Positions 52,369-61,517 of a DNA stretch of 64,000 nucleotides are shown here, piece after piece. The position numbers were made by a program, and so were the translations under genes. The stretch lies in the NCBI GenBank assembly GCA_965651905.1, contig CBFGUG010000010.1:84910-148909 (forward strand), written 5' to 3'. Position 1 is the stretch's first letter, and each line of letters begins with the position of its first letter. The stretch is from SZUA-265 sp965651905 (lineage in GTDB: Bacteria > Myxococcota_A > Polyangia > Polyangiales > Polyangiaceae). The notes below the pieces were generated by a model that saw only the letters and a program-made list of their open reading frames with translations, did not search any database and was not told where the DNA came from.

Positions 52369-52767
52369 TCAATCCAAATGCTCGCCGATGGCGCGCAACA
52401 CGTCGACGTAGCTGACGATACCGATCAGCATCTGCTGTTCATCCACGACGGGTAGCGCTCCTACTCGACTGTCGATCATGGTGTCCACAGCATCCGTCAC
52501 GTCGTCCGCGCCAGTTACGGTTACCAGTGCCGAACTGGCGATGGCTTCGACGCTCTGCTCGGCGTAACGCTGTCGACTCTCGTCGTCGGTCCAACCGCTC
52601 AGCAACTCGCGAAAGTCGCGATCGCTCACCATCGCAACCAGTCGTGTGCCGTCCAGCACGGGCAGGTGACGAACCGAGAGACGTTCCAAAAGCCCCGCAG
52701 CCTCGCCAACCTTGGTGTCCTTCTGGATGGTCACCGGGTGGGCGTGCATGATGTCGCGAACGAGCAT
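52369..52767 (-). CDS. Two-CBS-domain protein
   Basis: A 132-residue protein from ATG 52767 (MLVRDIMHAHPVTIQKDT). Two CBS domains: the first includes RHLPVLDGTRLVAMVSDRDF, the second AVDTMIDSRVGALPVVDEQQ and IGIVSYVDVLRAI. Such stand-alone pairs bind adenine nucleotides. Start at 52767 is chosen by homology; a GTG 15 bases upstream exists. It probably senses energy status. Confidence 0.92.
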   Translation of the reverse strand: MLVRDIMHAHPVTIQKDTKVGEAAGLLERLSVRHLPVLDGTRLVAMVSDRDFRELLSGWTDDESRQRYAEQSVEAIASSALVTVTGADDVTDAVDTMIDSRVGALPVVDEQQMLIGIVSYVDVLRAIGEHLD

Positions 52768-52906
52768 GCACCATTGAACCACGCCGCGGGAACAACACCA
52801 AGCGACTCGACGCGTCTGGAGTCGAAGTCTCGGAGATTGCTACATGCGTCCGTGCGCGAGGTGAGCGAGGTGAGCGAGCGCGACACTCGTGCCGTGGAGC
52901 GACGCG

Positions 52907-53947
52907 TCAAGCCGCTTCGACGGGGGACGCCCCCTCGAGCATGGCGAAGGACTCCCGCAGACGAACGTCACTGCTGCAGGCACGCATGCATTGCGAGCTC
53001 AGCTCCATCACGCGGCTGCGACTGAGCTTCACGCGCTCACCAGGTTTGAGCAGCGCAGCGTCGGTTCGACACAAATCGAGCGTCGCGACCGCCAACCACA
53101 AGGGCACCAGACAGAAACGCCGTATGCTGGTGGCAGACTGTGGAATGGCCAAGGTGTACTCGAACGCCGCGTCCAGGTGCGCGCGAGCGCTGTCGAACAA
53201 GCGATCCAGCATGCTGCGCACGCGGGCCTCGACCGCCGCGTCGCACAGCTCCGCAGGCGTGATTCCCGCCTCGTCGAGCAACGTGCGTGGAATGAAGCAT
53301 TCACCCCTCTGCAGGTCCGCGCTCATGTCGCGCAGAATGTTCACCAGCTGTAAGCCCGCCCCAAATCTTTCGGCGTTCGCACGCAACGTGGCCACGCGCT
53401 CGGCAGACAACTCAGGCAGTTGCTCCACGAATGTTTCAGTCAGCAAGCGTCCGATGACGCCCGCCACGAAGTAGCAGTACCGCTCGAGGTCCGCTTCACT
53501 GGACAAACAACGTATGCCATCGACGCCAGCGCTACGTTGCGAGTAAATCATCATGCCACCAATCAGCTCGAACACGAACTCCCTGCAGATGTCCTGCAGG
53601 CGCTGAGGCAGTTCACCAAAGACGTTTAGCACCCGAGGCAGGTTGATCAGCAGCTCACGTTCGTCGGGGTCTCCGCCCGCCACGGCCTCGACGCGCTGCA
53701 CGAATACTGGCGCTGCACCCACGTCTTCGAGCGAGTCCTGCAGCGCTCGGTACAGCGACAGCTTTTCGGAGAAGTTCCAGTCGGGTGTGTCCTCGATCGT
53801 GTCGGCTATGCGGCAAAGCAAGTACGCGCAGGTGATGGCCGGCTCCAGTCCTGGACCGAGCATTCCGATTGGAATCGCAAACGTGCGCGAGTGGCGCTCC
53901 AGCGATCGCTTACAGAAGTCCCAATCCTCCGCGTGCATGACCTGCAT
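52907..53947 (-). CDS. Squalene/phytoene synthase family protein
   Basis: A 346-residue enzyme that joins two prenyl diphosphates head-to-head. The first Asp-rich motif is YLLCRIADTIED (D49-D53), and the second is NILRDMSADLQRGECFIP. RTFAIPIGMLGP and YCYFVAGVIGRLLTE also match. It resembles squalene synthase as much as phytoene synthase, and no carotenoid or hopanoid gene is adjacent, so the product is uncertain. The start could be ATG 53947 or the in-frame ATG 53938 (MHAEDWDF). It is transcribed alone. Confidence 0.9.
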   Translation of the reverse strand: MQVMHAEDWDFCKRSLERHSRTFAIPIGMLGPGLEPAITCAYLLCRIADTIEDTPDWNFSEKLSLYRALQDSLEDVGAAPVFVQRVEAVAGGDPDERELLINLPRVLNVFGELPQRLQDICREFVFELIGGMMIYSQRSAGVDGIRCLSSEADLERYCYFVAGVIGRLLTETFVEQLPELSAERVATLRANAERFGAGLQLVNILRDMSADLQRGECFIPRTLLDEAGITPAELCDAAVEARVRSMLDRLFDSARAHLDAAFEYTLAIPQSATSIRRFCLVPLWLAVATLDLCRTDAALLKPGERVKLSRSRVMELSSQCMRACSSDVRLRESFAMLEGASPVEAA

Positions 53948-54260
53948 TGGTAACCAACAGCACCTGGAACCCGCAAGACCGTAGCCCCGACGGCTGACAG
54001 CTCACCACGTCGCCGGGCGGCTCGTCGCCCCACTTGGAACACCCGCGCGGGTGAGCCCCCGCCAAGCAGCGGCCGTCCTTCTGTTCTGAACGGAAATCCA
54101 GCGTAGAAAGCTTCATGTTTTCTGCCCCGAGTCTGCGCACCAGCGGCGCTGGGTTCGGCGAAAAATGCCGAGACTCGCCCCTCGTTTGCTAGATCAACAG
54201 AGCTCGGCGTGAGCTTCGCAGCGTCGCGCACTGCTAGCCCCTCGATTCTCGGATCTGCGC
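53948..54260. other. Divergent intergenic region, no gene recognised
   Basis: A 313-base region between the prenyl synthase and the LacI-type sensor. A minus-strand frame beginning near 54114 encodes about 68 Cys-containing residues but overlaps the synthase start and has no recognised homologue. I do not call it a gene. Confidence 0.4.
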
Positions 54261-55952
54261 TTGAGCTCACTGCGACACACCATCGGCTTGCTCGTCGACA
54301 CCCTGGGCGAGGACTATCAGGGGCGGCTATTTGCCGGGTTGAACGATGCAGCGGCGGCCCGCGATGTCGACGTGATCTGCTTCATCGGCGGCCCGCTGTC
54401 CGCGGTGGGTCCCGCCGCCCAACGCAACCGAATCTACGACTCGGCCCTCGGAGGCGAGCTCGACGGCGTGGTGGTGGCCTCGGGTACGTTGGGCAATCAG
54501 GTCGGGACAGAAGCCTTGAACGCATTCGTCGAGAGCTTCGCGCCGCTCCCGACGTGCAGTGTGGGGATCGAAGTGCCGAGCTGCCCGAGCGTGCGAATCG
54601 ACAATCGCGCAGGCGTGCGAGAAGCCTTGGTGCATTTGATCACCGAAGTGGGGCGCCGCCGGATCGCGTTCATCTGCGGCCCAGAGGCAAATCGCGAAGC
54701 AGCCGAACGCTTCGAGGCCTATCGCGACGTTCTCGCAGAACACCGCTTGTCGATAGATCCCGACCTGGTGACGTTGGGTGACTTCGAAGCCGCTTCTGGT
54801 GCGCGCGCCGTGGCAACCCTGATCGACGAGCGCCGCATGGGTTTCGACGCGATCATGGCGGCCAGCGATTTGATGGCGCTCGGCGCACTCAATGCGTTGT
54901 CCGAACGTGGGGTGGCCGTGCCCGATCGCGTCAGTGTGGTCGGCTTCGACGACATCGAGGCGGCACGTTATGCCACCTCGCCGCTGACCACCGTACGACA
55001 ACCGTTGATCAAGCTGGGGATGCGCGCACTCGAACTCGTAGCGGACGAGATCGAAGGTCATACCCAGGCAGGCCAAAGCGTACTGCCAGCGGGCCTCATT
55101 CGACGTCAGTCGAGCATGGCAGGTCAAGAACACCGAGCGCCGCTGGACAGCTTACGCAGCGCAGGTACCCCCGACAGCGCTTCTTTCGAACAGGCTTACC
55201 GCAACGTCAGAGCGCGCTTGTTCGAAGAACTGCGCGAAGAGGTCCCACTGGCAGGCATCGACGGCGACTGGCCCGAGCAACTGTGCAACAGCTTCGTCTC
55301 GGAAGCGAGCGGCAGATCCCCTGGGTTACTTCAGCGCAGCACTCTCGAACACTTGGAGAACCTCTTGCTGCGAGTCGTCGAATCTCACGGGGACGCCAAT
55401 TCACTCCAGGCCGTTATCTCGCGCATGCGCACGCGCTTGCGTCCCATAATTCAGAACAACATCGCGATCGCCAATCGCGCAGAAGACCTATGGCATCGCT
55501 GCCGCGTATTGATCGGGGGCATCGCGGAACGTTACCAGGTGCAACATCGTCTGCAACGCCGCCACTGGCGTCGCACGATCGTCGAGATAGGCGCCGAGTT
55601 GCTCCGCGCAGAGAGCATCTACGAGGTGCGAAACACCTTATCTGGAAGGCTACCGTCGTTGGGGATCCCTGCGTGCGCGGTGTGCGCCTTCGAGTCAGCA
55701 GAGAGCAGTCGACTGCTCGCCGCGTACGACACCTCGTCCCAACTGCGAGATGGAGATGCGACGTTCGATCGCCGTAGACTGCTTCCCGGAGATCTACTGC
55801 GCGGGGGCCGTCGGCGAACGCTGGTCGTCGAGTCGCTGTACGTCAACGAGCGCGCCTTGGGCTACGTCGTGTTCGAAATGGGGCCGCCTGAACCCGTCGT
55901 GTACGAGCAACTGCGCGACTACTTGACTGGAGCCCTACGCGGACTGCTTTGA
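54261..55952 (+). CDS. LacI-type ligand-binding sensor without HTH, with helical and GAF-like region
   Basis: A 563-residue protein from TTG 54261; a stop lies upstream in frame at 54210, and no ATG or GTG is available. Residues 5-285 are a LacI/GalR periplasmic-binding-protein-type sensor (TIGLLVDTLGEDYQGRLFAG; DAIMAASDLMALGALNALSE; VSVVGFDDIEAARY). The N-terminal helix-turn-helix of LacI is absent. A helical part (about 310-470) and a GAF-like domain (about 470-563) follow. No kinase, GGDEF or DNA-binding output domain is present, so it may act on a partner protein. No signal peptide is seen, so it is cytoplasmic. Confidence 0.85.
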   Translation: MSSLRHTIGLLVDTLGEDYQGRLFAGLNDAAAARDVDVICFIGGPLSAVGPAAQRNRIYDSALGGELDGVVVASGTLGNQVGTEALNAFVESFAPLPTCSVGIEVPSCPSVRIDNRAGVREALVHLITEVGRRRIAFICGPEANREAAERFEAYRDVLAEHRLSIDPDLVTLGDFEAASGARAVATLIDERRMGFDAIMAASDLMALGALNALSERGVAVPDRVSVVGFDDIEAARYATSPLTTVRQPLIKLGMRALELVADEIEGHTQAGQSVLPAGLIRRQSSMAGQEHRAPLDSLRSAGTPDSASFEQAYRNVRARLFEELREEVPLAGIDGDWPEQLCNSFVSEASGRSPGLLQRSTLEHLENLLLRVVESHGDANSLQAVISRMRTRLRPIIQNNIAIANRAEDLWHRCRVLIGGIAERYQVQHRLQRRHWRRTIVEIGAELLRAESIYEVRNTLSGRLPSLGIPACAVCAFESAESSRLLAAYDTSSQLRDGDATFDRRRLLPGDLLRGGRRRTLVVESLYVNERALGYVVFEMGPPEPVVYEQLRDYLTGALRGLL

Positions 55953-55979
55953 CGTCTTCGTCGGGTGCGCGCGCAGGCT

Positions 55980-57524
55980 TCATTCCAGATCGACGCAGCC
56001 CACGACGACGCCGTCGTCGTGTTCGAGCCGCAGCGCCTGCGCCTCTGGACGCGCAGTGTGGGGGACACTGAAACTCGCGGCAGCACTTCCCGTCGCGTCA
56101 CTTTCGAACCGTCCACCAATGCGGTTCGCGGACTCATCGCCCGCGGGTGGGGCTTGTAAGTAGGGACGGGCAGGGCTCGCTCCACACGGCCGGTCGCTCG
56201 CAACCAGCGAATACTCGCTCTCGGGTAACAGACCCGCAAAGTCGAACGTGACGACGGTCATCCCGCTCAGCTCACGCGCCATTTCTGCAGAGCCGCTCGG
56301 GTGCGTCGCTGAACGTGCACTTTCAGCATCCGCGTGCCCAGCTGGGTGCGCGCCTGCCTCGTAGGATCCAGCGTCGAAGGCAGCGCTCACGACGCCTGCC
56401 GCCTCGTCCAACTCGTCGTCCCTGGTGCTTCGAGCGGGCGCGGGACGTAACTGTCCACGCGTCACGATGTTCGGCCAGTCATCACGGCTCAGCGTCGCAC
56501 AAGCTATGGGGTCATCGCTTTGAAACAACACGAAAGCCTGAGCGTCCCCTCTCAGCTGAACGCCATCCCGCTTCCACGACGCGGTACCGTTGCCCTCAGC
56601 GTCGAGTTCGACGTCCACCGCAAGCCAATTGTCGGCCTCGGCGGAGCCCCCCGCGTCCAGTCGGTAGGGCTCACCCGCATCATCCACTTCACACGGCAAC
56701 TCGTGGAGCAGCGTCGAATAGCGCTGCTGTCCCGTCAGCCCGCTGAGCGTGACCACTACTTCGGTCTCGTCGGCATCGGACGAGACGCTGACTTCCCCCG
56801 AAATGCTGCGCTCGGAAGCCGCCGACAGCGGCTCGAAGGTTGCTGAAGAGCGCGCAGTGTCACCAGGGACCCTCAAGTCGGCACACGACAGCGCACTGCC
56901 AAGCGGCGGCCACACCACGAGCGCTTGAGCCTCTCCTCGGGCCAGGTGGTCACGTACTCGTAGTTGTCCTTCACCAATTCCATCCGGACGCGCCTCGACA
57001 CCGACGATCAACTGATTGCTGGTGTGGTCAGGCAAACTGGGATCGATCGCGTAGACCTCGCCGCCAACGTCGGCGTCACACGGTCGCGTGTGAACAGCAA
57101 CCCGATGTGTCGTGTCGGACTGCAGCCCAGTCAGCTGCACTTGCACGATGGTGTCCGTCTCCGTGCGCAACACTTGAACCAACCCCCCACCCAGGTGGTC
57201 CGAGTCTCCGACAGAGGTGAAGCGTCCGACGTGAATCGAACGCAGCCGCTCGGGGGAGTCGGCTAACGGTGGCGACTCGGACCCATTGTCGTGGTCGGGC
57301 GCAGCGTCCATCGCAACGTGGGTCAGCGACGCGCCAGCGTCACCTTCCGCTTCGCCCGCGTCGCGCCCCAGAGACGTGTCCGCACTGCGGCCGAGCCCTG
57401 CCTCCTGCATGCCACCAGGATCGGACTCTGAACCTGCGAGCGGGGCCGTTCGGTCCTCGTTACAGGCCATAGCGAGCGCCCACGCTGCGAGTGTCGTCGT
57501 TATGCGGATGTGCGACATTCTCAT
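55980..57524 (-). CDS. Lipoprotein with three Cu/Zn-SOD-like repeats
   Basis: About 514 residues from ATG 57524 or 57518. Lipobox ALAMAC. After a linker, three repeats of about 110 residues have the same layout: V-x-L-x-G-L, then a loop with H/S-x-x-P-C (VHTRPCDAD, LHELPCEVD, ASDRPCGAS), a Asn-rich strand and a C-terminal CADL/CATL/CVDL. That is the Cu/Zn superoxide dismutase fold with its disulfide pair, but the six metal-binding His are absent, so it cannot be an SOD. It may bind a ligand or act as an adhesion module on the surface. It follows the LTA-synthase-like gene on the same strand. Confidence 0.75.
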   Translation of the reverse strand: MRMSHIRITTTLAAWALAMACNEDRTAPLAGSESDPGGMQEAGLGRSADTSLGRDAGEAEGDAGASLTHVAMDAAPDHDNGSESPPLADSPERLRSIHVGRFTSVGDSDHLGGGLVQVLRTETDTIVQVQLTGLQSDTTHRVAVHTRPCDADVGGEVYAIDPSLPDHTSNQLIVGVEARPDGIGEGQLRVRDHLARGEAQALVVWPPLGSALSCADLRVPGDTARSSATFEPLSAASERSISGEVSVSSDADETEVVVTLSGLTGQQRYSTLLHELPCEVDDAGEPYRLDAGGSAEADNWLAVDVELDAEGNGTASWKRDGVQLRGDAQAFVLFQSDDPIACATLSRDDWPNIVTRGQLRPAPARSTRDDELDEAAGVVSAAFDAGSYEAGAHPAGHADAESARSATHPSGSAEMARELSGMTVVTFDFAGLLPESEYSLVASDRPCGASPARPYLQAPPAGDESANRIGGRFESDATGSAAASFSVPHTARPEAQALRLEHDDGVVVGCVDLE

Positions 57525-57635
57525 TCACTTCGACGGTTGGATGCGCGTCGGTGCGCCGCGTTGCCCGGTTCCCCCCGAAGCCAGAGCGGCACGTGACGCG
57601 TTGACGACAAGCCCCAACCACCACTTTTGGGCGAT

Positions 57636-59570
57636 TCAGCGGGGAGGTCGGCCAAACTGCGTCAGCGCCTCCTGACGCAACGCATCACACTGGGGGTTGT
57701 CGAGCGGCTGTCGTTCCAATGGATCCTCCCTGAGATCGAAACACTGCCAGCCCCGCTCGAAGGGCGTCCGCGCGAACAGTTTCAACTCGCCGCGCATCAC
57801 TCCCCAATTCTCGAACGCGCAGCTCCAGATCGAAGCGCAATTGGTCATGGGCAGTATTCGCGGTGAACGCGGTTTGCGAATCAAGCTGCGCCCCAGAATT
57901 TTCGACTCGAAGGGTGCCAGCGCGGCGTGGCCCCACAGGCCCATGAGATCCAGCGCCGTGACCATCAGATCCGGGTGAAAAGTGAACTCCTGTTCGTGAG
58001 CAACGAGCTGCGCTCGCTCGTGGTCGGTGAGGGTTCCCTCAGGCGCATCGATGAAACCCGGGACTTTCACCTCTTCATCGAACATCGAGAAGGTGTGGCC
58101 GAGCTGGCCGTGTTCTCGGAAAGCCTCGCCGTGATCGCTGGTGTAGATGATCACGGTGCGCTGTCCCATCTCGGTTCGTCGCAGACTGGCGATGGCGTCG
58201 GCAACGTGACGGTCATGCTGGAGCACGGCGTTGCGGTAATGATTGAACAGCAAGTCGGCGTCTTCGGCTTCCTTGCTCAGCTTGGCGGGCTGAAAGGGCT
58301 GCGCTCGCCGCTCGTCGACCAGGTACGGATAATGTACGTTGGAGGTGTGGAGCACCGCGAAAAAGGGTTCTCGCAGCTTGCTCACATCCCGTTGAACGTG
58401 GGCGGCGAGCAGCGCCTCGTCGGCGCCCATGTCGAGATCTGCACGACCGTCGAGCTGCGTGCCACTGACGAACAGATCCACCCCGAGATCCTGAACGAAC
58501 GAATGCGAGTTGGCGAAGAACAAGTTTTGACTGGTCCAGTACGCCGTAAACCAACCCGCCGCACGAGCGTAGTCGAAGAGCAGAGGCCATTCGTGCATCA
58601 CCTCGGAACTCTCGTGCGGCCCCACCCCCGCGAGCAGCACGGGCAACGTGATCGCCGTCGTCGAGTCCAGAGCACGCAGCTGACTGAGCGCGTGGCGCCG
58701 CGGCAGCAGTTCGTTGGTGTAGGGCGTCGCCACGCAATTCGGCTGATACTTGGGGCAAGTTGCGTCGGCCCGGGTGCTCTCGGTGATCACGAACAGCACG
58801 TTTCGCGCCAGTGCTGGCTCGGCAGCGATGGGTTCTACGGCACGTGAGCGGCGCACCCCCGGCCGCACCGCCCGCGATTCGTCGGTGAGCCCCAACTTGC
58901 TGCTGACGAACCCACCGACCGCGTTCAAGTACAGCGTGTCGGGCGGAGCAGCCTGCACGGTACGGTAGTGATTGGGAACGAACCAGCAAGCGACGAAGAC
59001 CACGGGAGCCCAGCGTGCGGCGCGCTGCTGATGAACTCCAGCCCCGTTCAAACTGCGCCGCGCACACCACAAGATCGCGCCGCTCGACAACGCGAAGGGC
59101 AACAACGTCCACGAGTAGTTCGCCGCATCCGACCACAGTTGGGACAGCGCGCTCTGCGTCAGGTTCGATGCGAACAGTGTGAGATCCCGCGTGAGGTACG
59201 CGCGAAACTGCTCGAAAAAGTAAACCTGCCCGCCAAGGCACAGCGTGAGCCCCAGCACGAACAGCACGCGGCACGCGATCGCGGAGCGGGAGCTACCCGT
59301 CGCTGCGTAAATCAAGAGCCCCCAAACGACTACGCTCTCGATCAGCGCCAGTACGTAACAAACCATGTCGACGGGCGACAGTTCCAGCAGCTGTGCTCCG
59401 CGCCGAGAAACGTCGACCACGAGGGCTACGGCTGTGGGCGCCAGCAAAGTGGTCACCAGCAGCGCAGCTCTCGAGCTGGGGCCACGCAACCTACGACTCA
59501 GCGACCGTCGGCTCGGTCGAGGCTCGAACAGGCCCCGAAGTATGGGCGGATCATCTGGAAACTCAGACAC
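57636..59570 (-). CDS. Membrane sulfatase-fold phosphotransferase (LTA synthase-like)
   Basis: About 644 residues from GTG 59570 (VSEFPDDPPILRG), since the longer frame adds nothing recognisable. About five membrane helices occur in the first 200 residues, followed by the extracytoplasmic alkaline-phosphatase-fold domain. It has NVLFVITESTRADA (metal Glu), a candidate Thr nucleophile in STTAITLPVLLAG, and the later TSDHGEAFREHGQLGHT metal site. There is no sulfatase Cys (C-x-P-x-R). It resembles LtaS/EptA-type enzymes that transfer phosphoglycerol or phosphoethanolamine. It is encoded 200 bases downstream of the LCP gene and 111 bases upstream of the SOD-like lipoprotein. Confidence 0.85.
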   Translation of the reverse strand: MSEFPDDPPILRGLFEPRPSRRSLSRRLRGPSSRAALLVTTLLAPTAVALVVDVSRRGAQLLELSPVDMVCYVLALIESVVVWGLLIYAATGSSRSAIACRVLFVLGLTLCLGGQVYFFEQFRAYLTRDLTLFASNLTQSALSQLWSDAANYSWTLLPFALSSGAILWCARRSLNGAGVHQQRAARWAPVVFVACWFVPNHYRTVQAAPPDTLYLNAVGGFVSSKLGLTDESRAVRPGVRRSRAVEPIAAEPALARNVLFVITESTRADATCPKYQPNCVATPYTNELLPRRHALSQLRALDSTTAITLPVLLAGVGPHESSEVMHEWPLLFDYARAAGWFTAYWTSQNLFFANSHSFVQDLGVDLFVSGTQLDGRADLDMGADEALLAAHVQRDVSKLREPFFAVLHTSNVHYPYLVDERRAQPFQPAKLSKEAEDADLLFNHYRNAVLQHDRHVADAIASLRRTEMGQRTVIIYTSDHGEAFREHGQLGHTFSMFDEEVKVPGFIDAPEGTLTDHERAQLVAHEQEFTFHPDLMVTALDLMGLWGHAALAPFESKILGRSLIRKPRSPRILPMTNCASIWSCAFENWGVMRGELKLFARTPFERGWQCFDLREDPLERQPLDNPQCDALRQEALTQFGRPPR

Positions 59571-59770
59571 GGCTAGCGGATGCGGAACGAGAAGTCTTCG
59601 GGTTGCGTGGGCTCGCTTCAGGGAAACGCCCAGAGATATCACAGCTGGAGCTGTCGCGCCGCCCCAAGCTTGCAGCGCAACGTGCTCTCATTTCGTCTGC
59701 GCAGACACTCGACGAGGATCAGATCGACGCTTTGGCGCTTGCGGTCGTGTCTTTGCTGAAACTCGGGCTG

Positions 59771-60946
59771 TCAGCGCCCGCGCAGCGCTGCGTCAGCTGG
59801 AGGGCACTCTGCTGCGGCGGGTCGCGTACCTGGAGCGGGGGCCTTGAACAAACCTGCGAGCTTTTGCTCGATCGCCTCGCGCTCGGGCAGCAACACCGAC
59901 CAATTCTGCTCCGTTCGATGGTAGCTCACCTCCTTTCGCCCGATCACGACGCCGTGAACCTTGCGCGGATCCTGATCCAGGACACGGCGAGCCAGCGACA
60001 GCAGCTCGAGGCGAGTCATGTCGCTGATGATCGACTCTTCGACGATACCGAACACTGTCGGCAGCATTGCCAGACCATCGATGCTCGAGAGTTGTGCGTG
60101 CAACGACCTCAACACGAGTTGTTGACGGCGAGCACGACTCCAGTCGCTACGGCCATGACGGGAACGAACGAACATTCCAGCGACGATGCCATCGAGACGT
60201 TGAGGCCCCGCGTCGAGTTGCAACAGGCGCCGGCCGCCATCGACGCGCGGGTCGATGAAACGATCCACTATCGGACAATCGACGAGGACAGTAACACCGC
60301 CCACAGCATCAATCACCGTTTCGAACACGCCCAAGTCGATGGCTAGGGTGTGGGCGATCGGCAACCCGAGCGTGTCTTCGATGACGCGTTCGAGCGCCTT
60401 TTGTGGATCCTTCTTTGCGCGGCGCGCGAGGCCCCAGACCGCATTGATCCGATTCGGTTCTTCGCCAGGGATCTGAACGTACAAATCGCGCGGAATACTG
60501 ATCACACCGAGGTGGCCATCGTTCGAAAACGCTGCGACCATCAACGTGTCGGTCCGCCCACCGCGACTCACTCCAGGCTGACGATCGACGCCGAGCAGCA
60601 GGACGTTGTGGGTGGTTCGAAGCTGCGATAGCTGCGGCGATCGAAGCGTTTCGGGCGCTTGCAGCGACGTTTCGTCGAGTGTCTGAGGCTGGTCGAACCT
60701 CGAATGTCCAGCTTCAGTCGCCGCATCAGTGGGTTGGTTCGCGCCGCCGTCGCGACGTTCGATTGGGGCGGGTGCAACCATCGCGATCGACGAATCGCGC
60801 GAAGTGGTATCGACGTAAGGACGCGCCCGCAGCCACCAAGTTGCAAGCGCAAGGGTGGTGAACGATAGCAACGCGAAACCAACCAACCCGATCCTTGCAC
60901 GACTCACGATCGCTAGTCGTGCAATCAGCGGGCCAACCCGCACCAC
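59771..60946 (-). CDS. LytR-CpsA-Psr (LCP) family glycopolymer transferase
   Basis: About 391 residues. GTG 60946 is my choice; the frame is open to ATG 61003, which would overlap the DUF420 gene by 38 bases. A single N-terminal membrane helix (GLVGFALLSFTTLALATWWL) precedes the LCP domain: NVLLLGVDRQPG, GRTDTLMVAAFS, ISIPRDLYVQIPG, RINAVWGLA and VRSRHGRSDWSRARRQQ. All conserved Arg and Asp residues that bind polyprenyl pyrophosphate are visible. LCP enzymes link glycopolymers to the cell wall. They are unusual in Gram-negatives but occur in myxobacteria. Confidence 0.88.
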   Translation of the reverse strand: MVRVGPLIARLAIVSRARIGLVGFALLSFTTLALATWWLRARPYVDTTSRDSSIAMVAPAPIERRDGGANQPTDAATEAGHSRFDQPQTLDETSLQAPETLRSPQLSQLRTTHNVLLLGVDRQPGVSRGGRTDTLMVAAFSNDGHLGVISIPRDLYVQIPGEEPNRINAVWGLARRAKKDPQKALERVIEDTLGLPIAHTLAIDLGVFETVIDAVGGVTVLVDCPIVDRFIDPRVDGGRRLLQLDAGPQRLDGIVAGMFVRSRHGRSDWSRARRQQLVLRSLHAQLSSIDGLAMLPTVFGIVEESIISDMTRLELLSLARRVLDQDPRKVHGVVIGRKEVSYHRTEQNWSVLLPEREAIEQKLAGLFKAPAPGTRPAAAECPPADAALRGR

Positions 60947-60965
60947 GGCCGACGAGGTGTTTCCG

Positions 60966-61517
60966 TCAGAGGTGGTACTGCATCCAGTAGATCGCAACAC
61001 CACTGACCGACACGAATAGCCAGATCGGCAACGTCCAGCGTGCGATACGCCGATGTTGCGCGAAGCGCCCCGTCCACGCGCGGTAGATCGTAAACAGGGC
61101 CATCGGTACGATCGTAGCCGCCAAGACGATGTGCGGGATCAGCAGACTGAAGTAAACGATGCGAATCGGACCGCGTCCCTGGAAAGGCAGCGAACCAACC
61201 TGCGCGTGGTGAACCAAGTAAAGCACCAAGAACAGACTCGATAAGCCAAAGGCGCCGATCATCAACGCGCGGTGCAGGTTCTTGTTGCCTGCGCGAATGC
61301 TCCACCAGCCCGCACTCAGCAAACATGCCGCCGTCGCGTTCAAACACGCGTTGGCGGTAACCAGCGCGGACGGGCCAGCTGAGGCATCGCCGCGCGGCGC
61401 CACCGCGAGCAACCCCGCTACAGCGAGGCAAACGAAGGCAGAGAGACCAACGATGATACGTCGGGCGCTGGCCGTGTCAGAAGCTTCGACCTGGGTATTC
61501 ACTGGGCACTCGATCAT
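60966..61517 (-). CDS. DUF420 membrane protein
   Basis: A 183-residue protein with five hydrophobic helices. Conserved features of DUF420/CtaM-like proteins are NLHRALMIGAFGLSSLFLVL, YLVHHAQVGSLPFQGRG, YFSLLIPHIVLAATIVP and HRRIARWTLPIWLFVSVSG. The conserved His residues fall on the membrane face. Some relatives help assemble cytochrome oxidase, but that role is unproven here. It lies just upstream of the LCP gene. Confidence 0.87.
   Translation of the reverse strand: MIECPVNTQVEASDTASARRIIVGLSAFVCLAVAGLLAVAPRGDASAGPSALVTANACLNATAACLLSAGWWSIRAGNKNLHRALMIGAFGLSSLFLVLYLVHHAQVGSLPFQGRGPIRIVYFSLLIPHIVLAATIVPMALFTIYRAWTGRFAQHRRIARWTLPIWLFVSVSGVAIYWMQYHL

Noticed and set aside
53910..54140. Minus-strand frame of about 76 residues with several cysteines
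   Set aside because: It overlaps the squalene/phytoene synthase start, has no recognised homologue and no clear ribosome binding site.
59393..60346. Long plus-strand frame across the LCP gene
   Set aside because: It is antisense to the well-supported LCP and sulfatase-fold genes and has unnatural composition, so it is a by-product of high GC content.
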